A DNA stretch of 24,988 bases from assembly GCA_965365655.1 (NCBI GenBank), contig CBDUCN010000032.1, positions 1 through 24,988 on the forward strand. Direction: 5' to 3'. Positions 8,131 to 16,643 of this stretch are shown here, piece after piece; the first letter of the stretch is position 1; the number at the start of each line of letters is the position of its first letter. Origin of the DNA: JBFHNV01 sp965365655. Its GTDB lineage: Bacteria; Pseudomonadota; Gammaproteobacteria; HK1. The translations under genes were made by a program, and so were the position numbers. The notes beneath the pieces were generated by a model, which had not been told where the DNA came from, did not search any database, and worked only from the letters and a program-made list of their open reading frames with translations.

Positions 8131-9075
8131 ATGGGCGATCAAGAGATCCTGAGCGAGGAGGAGCGCGACGCGCTGCGCGAGAGCGGCGGCGATGCCGCGC
8201 CGCGGGCCGAGGGCGGCGCGCGCAGCTACGACTTCCGCGATCCGTCGCGCATGCTCAACAGCCGGCTGCCGGGCCTGGACTCCGTGCACGAGTCCTTCGC
8301 GTCCGGGATGCAGGGCGCGCTGGCGGCGATGGTCGGGCGCGCGGTCGAGGTGGAGGTCGGCGACACCACGCTGACCCGCCTCGGCGACTACCAGCAGAGC
8401 CTGCCGCTGCCGGTGAGCGTGCATGCGGCGGCGGTGCGCGGGCGCGATCAGAGCATGCTGCTGGTCGCCGACGGCGCGTTCGTCTACGCGTGCGTGGATG
8501 CGTTCTTCGGCGGCCGCGGCGGTTCCGCGCCGAGCGCCGAGCGGGAGTTCTCGGGCAGCGAGCGCCGCCTCACCGGCGTGCTGGCGCGCCACGCCTTCGA
8601 GCACCTGGGCACCGCGTGGGCGAGCACCTGCGGGCTGAAGTTCGGCGACGTGCAGCCCCTGAAGCAGGTGCAGACCGGCGGCGCGCGCGACGACCAGATC
8701 ATGGCGGTGAGCCGCTTTCGCGTGGACCTGATGCCGGGGCAGGGCGAGTTCCACGTGTCCATGCCGTACACGCTGCTCGACTCGGTGCGCACGCACCTCG
8801 CCACCGGGCCGCGCTCCGAGGAGTCGTCGCGCGACTGGCGCGCGCGCTTCGGCGAGCGCGTCTCGGAGGTCGCGGTCGACGTGCGCGCGGTGTTCCCCGG
8901 CGTGCGCATCAGCTTCGGCGAGCTGATCGCGCTCGCGCCCGGCGACTTCATCCCGATCGGCGTGCACAACACCGTGCAGGTGATGGCGGGCCGGCGCGTC
9001 GTCTACCTCGCCGAGCCCGGCACGTCCAACGGCCTTGCCGCCGCGAAGATCGGCGCCCGCGCCGACGTCCGTTGA
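8131..9075 (+). CDS. fliM: Flagellar motor switch protein FliM
   Basis: FliM is the C-ring subunit that binds phosphorylated CheY and sets rotation direction. The 314-residue product begins GDQEILSEEERDAL, the conserved CheY-P-binding peptide (family pattern LSQxEIDAL). A middle domain follows with FFGGRGG, then a C-terminal surface-presentation (SpoA) domain (VDVRAVFPGVRISFGELIAL). The intact CheY-binding peptide implies that a chemotaxis system exists elsewhere in the genome, although none is next to this cluster. The start has no obvious ribosome site and probably relies on coupling to fliL. Confidence 0.97.
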   Translation: MGDQEILSEEERDALRESGGDAAPRAEGGARSYDFRDPSRMLNSRLPGLDSVHESFASGMQGALAAMVGRAVEVEVGDTTLTRLGDYQQSLPLPVSVHAAAVRGRDQSMLLVADGAFVYACVDAFFGGRGGSAPSAEREFSGSERRLTGVLARHAFEHLGTAWASTCGLKFGDVQPLKQVQTGGARDDQIMAVSRFRVDLMPGQGEFHVSMPYTLLDSVRTHLATGPRSEESSRDWRARFGERVSEVAVDVRAVFPGVRISFGELIALAPGDFIPIGVHNTVQVMAGRRVVYLAEPGTSNGLAAAKIGARADVR

Positions 9076-9103
9076 ACAAGCATCTTTCACTGGAGCCACG
9101 AGC

Positions 9104-9427
9104 ATGAGCACCGACACCCTGGAGAAGTCTCCTTCGCCCGCGGACGGCGCCCGCGCCGCCCTCGGCCTGCCGAGCGGCGCCGCGATGAACCTGGTCAAGG
9201 ACATCCCGGTCACGCTGTCCATCGAGCTGGGCCGCGCAAGCATGAGCATCAAGCGCCTGCTGGAGCTGGACCAGGGCGCGGTGATCGAGCTCGACCGGAT
9301 GGTGGACGAGCCGATGGACGTGCTGGTGAACGGCACCCTGGTCGCGCGCGGCGAGGTGGTGGTCATCGACGATACGTTCGGCGTGCGCCTCACCGAGGTC
9401 GCCGGTCCGGACGGCGGCGCGGACTGA
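9104..9427 (+). CDS. fliN: Flagellar motor switch protein FliN
   Basis: FliN forms the bottom of the C ring with FliM and helps dock FliH-FliI. The 107-residue product is essentially a short N-terminal extension plus the SpoA domain (LVKDIPVTLSIELGRASMSI, then VDVLVNGTLVARGEVVVIDDTFGVRLTEV in family pattern). It is compact compared with proteins of about 137 residues in enterics, which is common in polar-flagellated species. The ATG at 9104 follows GGAG at 9092-9095; an upstream frame from 9035 overlaps fliM and is not needed. Confidence 0.96.
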   Translation: MSTDTLEKSPSPADGARAALGLPSGAAMNLVKDIPVTLSIELGRASMSIKRLLELDQGAVIELDRMVDEPMDVLVNGTLVARGEVVVIDDTFGVRLTEVAGPDGGAD

Positions 9428-9431
9428 CGCC

Positions 9432-9887
9432 GTGACGCGCGCCCTGACACGTGCTGCCGCCCGCGCCGCGCTCGCGTGGCCGGCGCTGCTCGCACCGGGG
9501 CTGGCCGCGGCCGCCGCCGCAGGCGAGCCGGCCGCGGCGCCGGCGCGCGTGCCGCTCGCCGGCGCGCTGCCGCCGGGCTACGCGACCGAGTACCTGATGG
9601 GCGTGGTGCTGGTGCTCGCGCTGCTGGGCGCGGCGGCGTGGGGGGTGCGCCGACTGCAGGGCCACGTCGCGGGCCCCCGCGCGGGGCTTCGCGTCGAGGC
9701 CTCGCTGGCGCTGGGCGGCAAGGAGCGGCTGCTGATCGTCGAGGTGGAAGGCGAGCGGCTGCTGCTGGGCGCGGGCGCCGGCGGCGTGCGCACCCTGAGC
9801 AGGCTCGCCGCACGCGACGGCGCGCCGGCGCCGGACCTGCCGGCTGACGGCTGGCTCGCGCGCACGCTGCGCCGGGACGCGCCGTGA
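9432..9887 (+). CDS. fliO: Flagellar biosynthesis protein FliO
   Basis: FliO is a membrane protein that stabilises FliP and helps assemble the FliPQR export gate. The 151-residue product has a cleavable-looking N-terminal hydrophobic stretch (residues about 8-29) and one membrane helix near 54-73. A small cytoplasmic domain follows, with the family features LRVEASLALGGKERLLIVEV and ERLLLGAGAGGVRTLSRL. The GTG start at 9432 lies four bases after the fliN stop. The stop overlaps the fliP GTG start (GTGA). FliO is the least conserved gate protein, but position and pattern agree. Confidence 0.92.
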   Translation: MTRALTRAAARAALAWPALLAPGLAAAAAAGEPAAAPARVPLAGALPPGYATEYLMGVVLVLALLGAAAWGVRRLQGHVAGPRAGLRVEASLALGGKERLLIVEVEGERLLLGAGAGGVRTLSRLAARDGAPAPDLPADGWLARTLRRDAP

Positions 9888-10723
9888 GCGCCCGCACAGC
9901 GGTGGTGGCGCCTCGCGCGGACTCGTGCGAGCACGCGCCGCGCATGCGGCGCCGGGCGCGCCGCGTCGCACGCATGGCCGCGCCGGCCGCGATCGTGACG
10001 GCCGCGCTCGCGCTGGTGCTCGGCGCGCCGGCGGCGGGCGCCGCGCCGGCCATGCCCGCGGTGCTGGTGGAGTCGAGCGCCGACGGCGGCCAGAGCTACA
10101 GCCTCACGCTGCAGGCGCTGGCGCTGATGACGGTGCTCACGCTGCTGCCGGCCTTCCTGCTGATGATGACGTCGTTCACGCGCATCGTGATCGTGCTCGC
10201 AATCCTGCGCCAGGCGATCGGAACGGTGCAGACGCCGTCGAACCAGATCGTGATCGGCCTCGCGCTGTTCCTGACCATGTTCATCATGGCGCCGACCTTC
10301 GAGCAGGCGTACACGCAGGCCGTGTCGCCCTATCTGGAGGAGCAGCTCGACGCGGGCCAGGCCATCGAGCGCGCGCTGTTGCCGTTTCGCGAGTTCATGC
10401 TGGGCCAGATCCGCGACGAGGACCTGAGCCTGTACCTGGACATCTCGCGAACCCCGACGCCGGGCTCGCTCGACGAGGTGCCGTTCTCGGTGCTGATGCC
10501 GGCCTTCGTCACCAGCGAGCTGAAGACCGCGTTCCAGATCGGTTTCCTGCTCTTCATCCCGTTCCTGATCATCGATCTCATCGTCGCGAGCGTGCTCATG
10601 TCCATGGGCATGATGATGCTGTCGCCGATGATGATCTCGCTGCCCTTCAAGCTGATGCTGTTCGTCCTCGTCGACGGATGGGCACTGACGCTGGGCACGC
10701 TGGCCACCAGCTTCCGCGGCTGA
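9884..10723 (+). CDS. fliP: Flagellar export gate protein FliP
   Basis: FliP forms the core of the export gate, a helical channel of five FliP, four FliQ and one FliR. The 279-residue product has an N-terminal signal-like hydrophobic segment (residues about 31-52). The highly conserved FliP body then follows, beginning LQALALMTVLTLLPAFLLMM, with FTRIVIVLAILRQAIGTVQT, PSNQIVIGLALFLTMFIM and the C-terminal PFKLMLFVLVDGWAL. The N-terminus is about 25-30 residues longer than usual. The GTG at 9884 overlaps fliO, but ATG codons at 9944 or 9974 would give a typical length. Confidence 0.97.
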   Translation: MSARTAVVAPRADSCEHAPRMRRRARRVARMAAPAAIVTAALALVLGAPAAGAAPAMPAVLVESSADGGQSYSLTLQALALMTVLTLLPAFLLMMTSFTRIVIVLAILRQAIGTVQTPSNQIVIGLALFLTMFIMAPTFEQAYTQAVSPYLEEQLDAGQAIERALLPFREFMLGQIRDEDLSLYLDISRTPTPGSLDEVPFSVLMPAFVTSELKTAFQIGFLLFIPFLIIDLIVASVLMSMGMMMLSPMMISLPFKLMLFVLVDGWALTLGTLATSFRG

Positions 10724-10747
10724 CGGGCGCAGGCAAGGACCACCGCC

Positions 10748-11017
10748 ATGACCCCGGATACCGTCGTCACCGTCGGCCAGTACGCGCTGCTCACGATGCT
10801 GATGATCGCGGCGCCGCCGCTGCTCGCCGCGCTGGTGGTGGGCCTGCTGGTCGGCGTGTTCCAGGCCGCGACGCAGGTCAACGAGATGACGTTGAGCTTC
10901 ATCCCGAAGATCGTCGCGCTGGTGCTGGTGCTGGTGGCCGCGGGGCCGTGGCTGCTCGGCACGCTGGTGAACTACACCGAGCGCCTGTTCAAGGAGATCC
11001 CGTACCTCATCGGGTAG
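10748..11017 (+). CDS. fliQ: Flagellar export gate protein FliQ
   Basis: FliQ is the small two-helix subunit of the export gate. The 89-residue product is exactly family length, with helices near residues 14-38 and 51-73 and the conserved segments VGLLVGVFQAATQVNEMTLS and FIPKIVALVLVLVAAGPWLL. The ATG at 10748 follows AAGGA at 10735-10739 with good spacing. A 160-base space separates it from fliR; I see no gene in that space. Confidence 0.97.
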   Translation: MTPDTVVTVGQYALLTMLMIAAPPLLAALVVGLLVGVFQAATQVNEMTLSFIPKIVALVLVLVAAGPWLLGTLVNYTERLFKEIPYLIG

Positions 11018-11177
11018 GTGCAGGGAGTGGTGTCGTGCGGCCTCTATCGAACGGACTCTCAAGGATGCGCCCCGGCGCGCTTCGCGCCGTGCCCGTCGCG
11101 GCCGCCCGGTGCCCGTTCCGCTCCCTCGCCGGCGTCGCGCGGGAGTCGCTGCCGGGCCGTGCGTGCGAGGCGGCGGC

Positions 11178-11960
11178 GTGAACGGACTCGCATTCACGCT
11201 GCCCGAGATCGCCGCCCAGGCCGAGCTCGTGCTGTGGCCGTTCCTGCGCATGTCGGCGATGTTCTCCATCGCGCCGCTGTTCGGCTCGCAGACCATCCCG
11301 GTGCGTATCCGGGTGGCCGCGGCGCTGGTGCTCAGCGTCGCGCTGGCACCCGGCATGGCCGCGGTGGACGCGCCGGACCCGCTCAGCGCGGCGGGCGTGC
11401 TCGCGATCGCGAGCGAGCTGTTCATCGGGCTGTCCATGGGCTTCACGCTGCAGCTGGTGTTCGCGGCGCTGCACATCGCCGGCGAGCTGGTGGCGACCAC
11501 GATGGGCCTGAGCATGGCGCAGGTCACCGACCCGGTGAACGGCGCCCAGGTGCCGGTCGTCGGCCAGCTCTTCTTCATGGTCGGGATGCTGGTGTTCCTG
11601 TCGCTGAACGGGCACCTCGCGCTGCTCGCGATGCTGGTGGAGAGCTATCGCACGTTGCCGGTGGGCGGCGCCGGCATCGGCACGCAGGAGCTGTGGACGA
11701 TGCTCGAGTGGGCGGGCCTGATGTTCCGCTACGCGATGCAGGTCGCGCTGCCCGCGCTCACCGCGCTGCTGGCCGCGAACGTGATGCTGGGCGTGATCAC
11801 GCGCTCCGCGCCGCAGCTCAACCTGTTCGCGTTCGGCCTGCCGATCACCACCGCGCTTGGCCTCGCGCTGCTGATGCTGGTGCTGCCGGAGCTGGTGCCG
11901 GCGGTGAGCCGTGGCCTCGCGTCGGTGCAGGCCCTGATCGCCGACGTCTACCTGCGGTGA
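11178..11960 (+). CDS. fliR: Flagellar export gate protein FliR
   Basis: FliR is the single-copy subunit that closes the FliPQR gate and contacts FlhB. The 260-residue product has about six hydrophobic segments and the family motifs LRMSAMFSIAPLFGSQTIPVR near the N-terminus and NLFAFGLPITTALGLALLML near the C-terminus. I chose the GTG at 11178, which follows GAGG at 11167-11170 and gives the normal length. The frame stays open to 11109, but the added residues are arginine/glycine-rich and not family-like. fliR ends six bases before flhB. Confidence 0.95.
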   Translation: MNGLAFTLPEIAAQAELVLWPFLRMSAMFSIAPLFGSQTIPVRIRVAAALVLSVALAPGMAAVDAPDPLSAAGVLAIASELFIGLSMGFTLQLVFAALHIAGELVATTMGLSMAQVTDPVNGAQVPVVGQLFFMVGMLVFLSLNGHLALLAMLVESYRTLPVGGAGIGTQELWTMLEWAGLMFRYAMQVALPALTALLAANVMLGVITRSAPQLNLFAFGLPITTALGLALLMLVLPELVPAVSRGLASVQALIADVYLR

Positions 11961-11966
11961 CCGATC

Positions 11967-13118
11967 ATGGCTGAGCAGGACAGCGGCCAGGAACGCACGG
12001 AACAACCGACGCACAAGCGCCTGGAGGACGCCCGCAAGAAGGGCCAGGTGCTGCGCTCGCGCGAGCTCAACACCCTGCTCACCACGCTGGGCGCGAGCGT
12101 CGCGCTGCTCGCGTTCGGCGGCGTGATGGGCGAGCGGCTCGTGGACACCACCCGGCGGCTGATGATCCTGGATCGCGCCCAGGCCTTCGACGTCCGCCTC
12201 GTGCTGATGCAGGTCCATGACGCTGCCGCGGACGTGGTGCGCATCCAGCTCCCGCTGTTCGCCGCGGTCGCCGCGGCCGCGTTCGCAGGCCCCGCTGTGC
12301 TGGGCGGCATCCGTTTCAGCGCCGAGGCCATGGGGATGAAGCTGGAGCGCCTCGACCCGTTGAAGGGCGTGAAGCGGATGTTCTCCGCGAACTCGCTGCT
12401 GGAGGTCGCGAAGTCGCTGCTGAAGGTCGCGTGGCTGGGGGCCATCGCGTGGGCGGTGGGCGCGGCGCTCGAGGATCGCATCCTGGCCCTCGGCCGCCTG
12501 CCGCTGGAGGCCGCGCTGCTCGACGCGATGTGGATGCTCGCGCTGGCGCTGCTGATCCTGTCGGTGGCGCTGCTGCCGATCGCCGCCATCGACGTGCCGC
12601 ACCAGTGGTGGCAGCACATGTCGAAGCTGAAGATGACGCGCCAGGAAGTGCGCGACGAGATGAAGGAGACCGACGGCAACCCCGAGATCAAGAGCCGGGT
12701 GCGCCAGCAGCAGCGCGAGATGGCGAACCGTCGCATGATGGAGGAGGTGCCCACCGCGGACGTGGTGATCACCAACCCCACGCACTTCGCGGTGGCGCTG
12801 CGCTACGACCCGAGCGGCAGCGCGGCGCCGCGGGTGGTGGCCAAGGGCGTGGACCACGTCGCCGAGCGCATCCGCGCCGTCGCCCGCGACAACACCGTGC
12901 CGCTGTTCGAGGCGCCGCCGCTCGCGCGCGCGCTGTACTGGTCCACCGAGCTCGACCAGACCATCCCCGCGGGCCTCTACGTCGCGGTCGCGCGCGTGCT
13001 CGCCTACGTCTACCAGCTGCGCGCCGCGACGCATCCGTACGACGCGCCGAAACGTCCCACCGACCTCCCCGTGCCCGAGGAATTCCTCGCGAGGGAACGC
13101 CCCAAGGAGAACCGATGA
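11967..13118 (+). CDS. flhB: Flagellar export specificity switch protein FlhB
   Basis: FlhB is the export-gate protein whose self-cleavage switches export from rod/hook to filament substrates after a FliK signal. The 383-residue product opens with the typical ERTEQPTHKRLEDARKKGQV, has four membrane helices between residues about 30 and 215, and carries the autocleavage motif NPTH at residues 270-273 within VVITNPTHFAVALRYD. All catalytic residues are present, so cleavage between Asn270 and Pro271 is expected. The stop overlaps the flhA start (ATGA). Confidence 0.98.
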   Translation: MAEQDSGQERTEQPTHKRLEDARKKGQVLRSRELNTLLTTLGASVALLAFGGVMGERLVDTTRRLMILDRAQAFDVRLVLMQVHDAAADVVRIQLPLFAAVAAAAFAGPAVLGGIRFSAEAMGMKLERLDPLKGVKRMFSANSLLEVAKSLLKVAWLGAIAWAVGAALEDRILALGRLPLEAALLDAMWMLALALLILSVALLPIAAIDVPHQWWQHMSKLKMTRQEVRDEMKETDGNPEIKSRVRQQQREMANRRMMEEVPTADVVITNPTHFAVALRYDPSGSAAPRVVAKGVDHVAERIRAVARDNTVPLFEAPPLARALYWSTELDQTIPAGLYVAVARVLAYVYQLRAATHPYDAPKRPTDLPVPEEFLARERPKENR

Positions 13119-15241
13119 ACACGCCATCAACGACTGCCGGGCTCACGCGCGGCCTGCTCGCGGCCGCCCGCAACGGCCTCGGCGCCCCGGTGCTCGTCAT
13201 CCTGGTGCTCGCGATGCTCGTGCTGCCGCTGCCGCCGCTCGCGCTGGACATGCTGTTCACGTTCAACATCTCGCTGTCGCTGGTCGTGCTGCTCGTGGTC
13301 GTCTACACGCTGCGCCCGCTCAACTTCTCGTCCTTCCCGACGGTGCTGCTGATCGCGACCATGCTGCGCCTCGCGCTCAACGTCGCGTCGACGCGCGTGA
13401 TGCTGGCGGAGGGCCACCGCGGTACCGACGCCGCGGGCCAGGTGATCGAGGCCTTCGGCGACTTCGTCGTGGGCGGAAACTACGCGGTGGGCCTCGTCGT
13501 GTTCGCGATCCTGGTGATCATCAACTTCGTCGTGGTCACGAAGGGCGCCGGGCGCGTGTCGGAGGTGAGCGCGCGCTTCACGCTGGACTCGATGCCCGGC
13601 AAGCAGATGGCCATCGACGCCGACCTGAACGCCGGCGTGATCACCCAGGACGAGGCCAAGGCGCGGCGCGCGGAGGTGGTGCAGGAGGCCGACTTCTACG
13701 GCTCGATGGACGGCGCCAGCAAGTTCGTGCGCGGCGACGCGATCGCCGGCATCCTGATCCTGTTCGTGAACATCCTGGGCGGCCTCGCGGTGGGCGTGGG
13801 CCAGCACGGGCTCGCGTTCGGCGAGGCGCTGCACACCTACGCGCTGCTCACGGTGGGCGACGGCCTGGTCGCGCAGATTCCGTCCCTGGTTCTGTCGGTG
13901 GCCACCGCGATCATCGTCACCCGCGTGTCCTCGTCCGCGGACATCGGCGAGCAGCTTTCGGACCAGCTCTTCGGCGACCCGCGCGCGCTGATGGTCGCGG
14001 CCGGCGTCGTCGCGGTGATGGGCCTGATTCCCGGCATGCCGAACCTGGCCTTCCTCGGGGTCGCGGGCCTGTGCGTGGCCGGCGCGGTGTGGAGCGCGGG
14101 ACGCCAGCGGCGCGAGCCCGAGAACGAGGAGGAGCCGGACGAGGCGGCGCCGCGGCCGTCCGGCGAGCAGGAGCTGTCCTGGGACGACGTGCGCCCGGTG
14201 GACCCCATCGGCCTGGAGATCGGCTTTCGCCTGATCCCGCTGGTGGACAGCAAGAAGGACGGCGCGCTGATGGGCCGCATCAAGGGGGTGCGCCGCAAGC
14301 TGTCGCAGGACCTCGGCTTCCTGGTGCCGTCGGTGCACATCCGCGACAACCTGGAGCTGCCGCAGTCCGGCTACCGGATCCTGGTGCTCGGGGTGCCCGA
14401 GGGCACCGCCGAGATCCACCCCGACCGCGAGCTCGCGATCAACCCCGGCGCGGCCAGCCCGGAGCTGCAGGGCGTGCCGGCGCGCGACCCCGCGTTCGGC
14501 ATGGAGGCGGTGTGGATCACCCCGGGGCAGCGCGACCACGCGCAGAGCCTCGGCTACACCGTGGTCGACCCGGCCACGGTGATCGCGACCCACCTGTCGA
14601 AGATCCTCGCCGAGAACGCGTCCGAGCTGCTCGGCTACGAGGAGGTGCAGAAGCTGCTGGACCGCCTCGCGCGCAGCGCGCCGAAGCTGGTCGAGGACCT
14701 GACGCCGAAGGCGCTGCCGCTGGGCACCGTGTGCAAGGTCATGCAGAACCTGCTGCGCGAGCGCGTGCCGGTGCGCGACGTGCGCACCATCGCCGAGACC
14801 CTCGCCGCGAAGGCGCAGCACAGCCAGGAAATTGACACGCTGACGGCCTGGGTGCGGGTCGCGCTGCGCAAGACCATCGTGCAGGAAGTCTTTGGAATTG
14901 CTCAGGAATTGCCTGTGATCACGCTGGACCCCAAGTTGGAACAGTTGTTGCTACATAACCTGGGAGACGGCGGAGACGACGGATTTTCGATGGAACCCGG
15001 ACTGGCAGAACGCATGCACCAGGCGCTCGTGAAGGTGGCTCAGGCGCAGCAGCGCGGCGGCAACGTGGCCGCGCTGCTCACCGCCCCGAGCCTGCGCCCG
15101 TGGCTGGCGAAGCTGTTCGGCGCAAGCATCGAGCACCTGCACGTGCTCGCCTACAACGAGATCCCGGACAACCGGCAGGTGCGGGTGGTCGCGAGCGTGG
15201 GCGCCGACGGCGCCCCCGAAGCCATCGCCCACGCCGCCTGA
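13115..15241 (+). CDS. flhA: Flagellar export gate protein FlhA
   Basis: FlhA forms the nonameric export gate ring that takes substrates from chaperones and uses proton motive force. The 708-residue product has about eight membrane helices in its first 320 residues, with the family signature ARFTLDSMPGKQMAIDADLN. The large cytoplasmic domain starts near residue 360 (DPIGLEIGFRLIPLVDS). The start is the ATG at 13115, preceded by AAGGAGA; the frame is open far upstream inside flhB, but that is not coding. Bases of about 14880-15000 use AT-richer codons (TTT, ATT, TTG, GGA) unlike the rest of the gene, although the protein stays family-like. Confidence 0.98.
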   Translation: MNTPSTTAGLTRGLLAAARNGLGAPVLVILVLAMLVLPLPPLALDMLFTFNISLSLVVLLVVVYTLRPLNFSSFPTVLLIATMLRLALNVASTRVMLAEGHRGTDAAGQVIEAFGDFVVGGNYAVGLVVFAILVIINFVVVTKGAGRVSEVSARFTLDSMPGKQMAIDADLNAGVITQDEAKARRAEVVQEADFYGSMDGASKFVRGDAIAGILILFVNILGGLAVGVGQHGLAFGEALHTYALLTVGDGLVAQIPSLVLSVATAIIVTRVSSSADIGEQLSDQLFGDPRALMVAAGVVAVMGLIPGMPNLAFLGVAGLCVAGAVWSAGRQRREPENEEEPDEAAPRPSGEQELSWDDVRPVDPIGLEIGFRLIPLVDSKKDGALMGRIKGVRRKLSQDLGFLVPSVHIRDNLELPQSGYRILVLGVPEGTAEIHPDRELAINPGAASPELQGVPARDPAFGMEAVWITPGQRDHAQSLGYTVVDPATVIATHLSKILAENASELLGYEEVQKLLDRLARSAPKLVEDLTPKALPLGTVCKVMQNLLRERVPVRDVRTIAETLAAKAQHSQEIDTLTAWVRVALRKTIVQEVFGIAQELPVITLDPKLEQLLLHNLGDGGDDGFSMEPGLAERMHQALVKVAQAQQRGGNVAALLTAPSLRPWLAKLFGASIEHLHVLAYNEIPDNRQVRVVASVGADGAPEAIAHAA

Positions 15242-15293
15242 GGCACACCCCGCCCCCTGAACCCGCGCCAGCGCATTGGGAGACGCAGCAACG

Positions 15294-16643
15294 ATGAAGA
15301 CTCGACGCATTCAAGGACCCGACATCCAGGCAGCGTTGCGCGAGGTGCGACGGGCGCTGGGCGCGGACGCCGTGATCATGAGCACCCGCGAGACCGAGGA
15401 GGGCATCGAGATCATCGCCGCGGCGCCCTCCGCGCCCAGGGCGGCGGCGCCCGCCGCGGTGCCGCGCGCCGAGCAGCGCGCGGCGCGCACGCAGCAGGCC
15501 ACGCGGGAGGCGCTGCGCCGCGCCGCCGCGGCCCCCGAGCCGCGCGCCTCCGGAGCGCAGTCCGCGGCGAAGGCCGCCGCAGCGGAGGCCGCGTCGAAGA
15601 GCGCTCGCGGAACCGGCGCTCCCGCCGCGAAGGCCTCGTCGCGCAAGGTCTCCGCGGAGCAGGACCTGGCGGCGCGTCGCGACGCCGGCGCCGCAAGCGC
15701 CGCACGTCCCGCGCCCACCCGGCCGAACGAAGGTGCGCGCGCCGACGCGGGCGCCGCGCCGGCCCGGCGCCGGGCCGTGTCGCCGCTCGCGAGCCTCGCG
15801 GCCGGCATGGCGCGCCCGAGCGCGAAGGCGCTCGCGGAGGAGGCCGCGGCCCGCGCCGAGCTCGCGTCGCGCGTCGAGGCCCTGGGCCTCGCCGGCGACG
15901 TGCGCGCCCGCATCGCCGCGGCCGCCGAGAGCGCCCGCGCCGGAGGCGAGCGCGACCCGCTCGCCGCGACGCTGGCCGCCAGCATCGAGGTGGAGGGCAA
16001 GGCCCTGATCCGCAAGGGCGGCCGCGTCGCGGTGCTCGGCGGCACCGGCGTCGGCAAGACCACGACCATCGCGAAGCTGGCCGCCCACTTCGCGCGCCGC
16101 CACGGCCCCGGTCAGGTGGCGCTGGTGAACGCGGACCAGTACCGCATCGGTGCCAGCGATCAGCTGCGCCGTTTCGGCCGCCTGATCGGCGTGCCGACCT
16201 TCGAGGTGCACGGCCGCGACGAGCTGGACGCGACGCTGTACCGGCTGCGCGACCGGCGCCTGGTGCTGGTGGACACCGCGGGCATCGCCGCCCACGACGT
16301 GCGCTTCGCCGAGCAGGTGTCGCTGCTGGACGGCGCGGGGCTGGACCTCTACCTCGCGCTCTCGCTGAACACCCAGGCCGCGGTGCTCGCGCGCTGCGTG
16401 CAGTCCTTCTCGGCGCTGCGGCTTCGCGCATGCATCCTGACCAAGGAGGACGAGGCGCTCAGCCTCGGCGCCGGCCTGAGCATGGCGCTTCGCCACGCGC
16501 TGCCGCTCGCCTACGTGACCCACGGCCCCGGCGTGCCGGCGGACATCCGGGTCGCGAGGGCGGAGCGCATCGCGGCGCGCGCCGTCGCGATGGCCGACGC
16601 GGCCCGCGAGGAGCTGGGCGGCGCGCTGGAGGTGGCACGATGA
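15294..16643 (+). CDS. flhF: Polar flagellar placement GTPase FlhF
   Basis: FlhF is an SRP-type GTPase that marks the cell pole for flagellar assembly. The 449-residue product begins MKTRRIQGPDIQAALREVRR, the typical FlhF N-terminus. A long Ala/Arg-rich linker follows (about residues 45-185), then the NG GTPase domain. The P-loop GGTGVGKTTT lies near residue 248, with the Sec54/Ffh-type VNADQYRIGASDQLRRF, the G3 motif DTAG and the G4 motif TKED. The ATG at 15294 is the family-consistent start; a TTG at 15276 would only add six residues. The stop overlaps flhG. Confidence 0.96.
   Translation: MKTRRIQGPDIQAALREVRRALGADAVIMSTRETEEGIEIIAAAPSAPRAAAPAAVPRAEQRAARTQQATREALRRAAAAPEPRASGAQSAAKAAAAEAASKSARGTGAPAAKASSRKVSAEQDLAARRDAGAASAARPAPTRPNEGARADAGAAPARRRAVSPLASLAAGMARPSAKALAEEAAARAELASRVEALGLAGDVRARIAAAAESARAGGERDPLAATLAASIEVEGKALIRKGGRVAVLGGTGVGKTTTIAKLAAHFARRHGPGQVALVNADQYRIGASDQLRRFGRLIGVPTFEVHGRDELDATLYRLRDRRLVLVDTAGIAAHDVRFAEQVSLLDGAGLDLYLALSLNTQAAVLARCVQSFSALRLRACILTKEDEALSLGAGLSMALRHALPLAYVTHGPGVPADIRVARAERIAARAVAMADAAREELGGALEVAR

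Noticed and set aside
14832..14837. TTGACA inside flhA as a possible -35 promoter element
   Set aside because: No -10-like sequence occurs 16-18 bases downstream.
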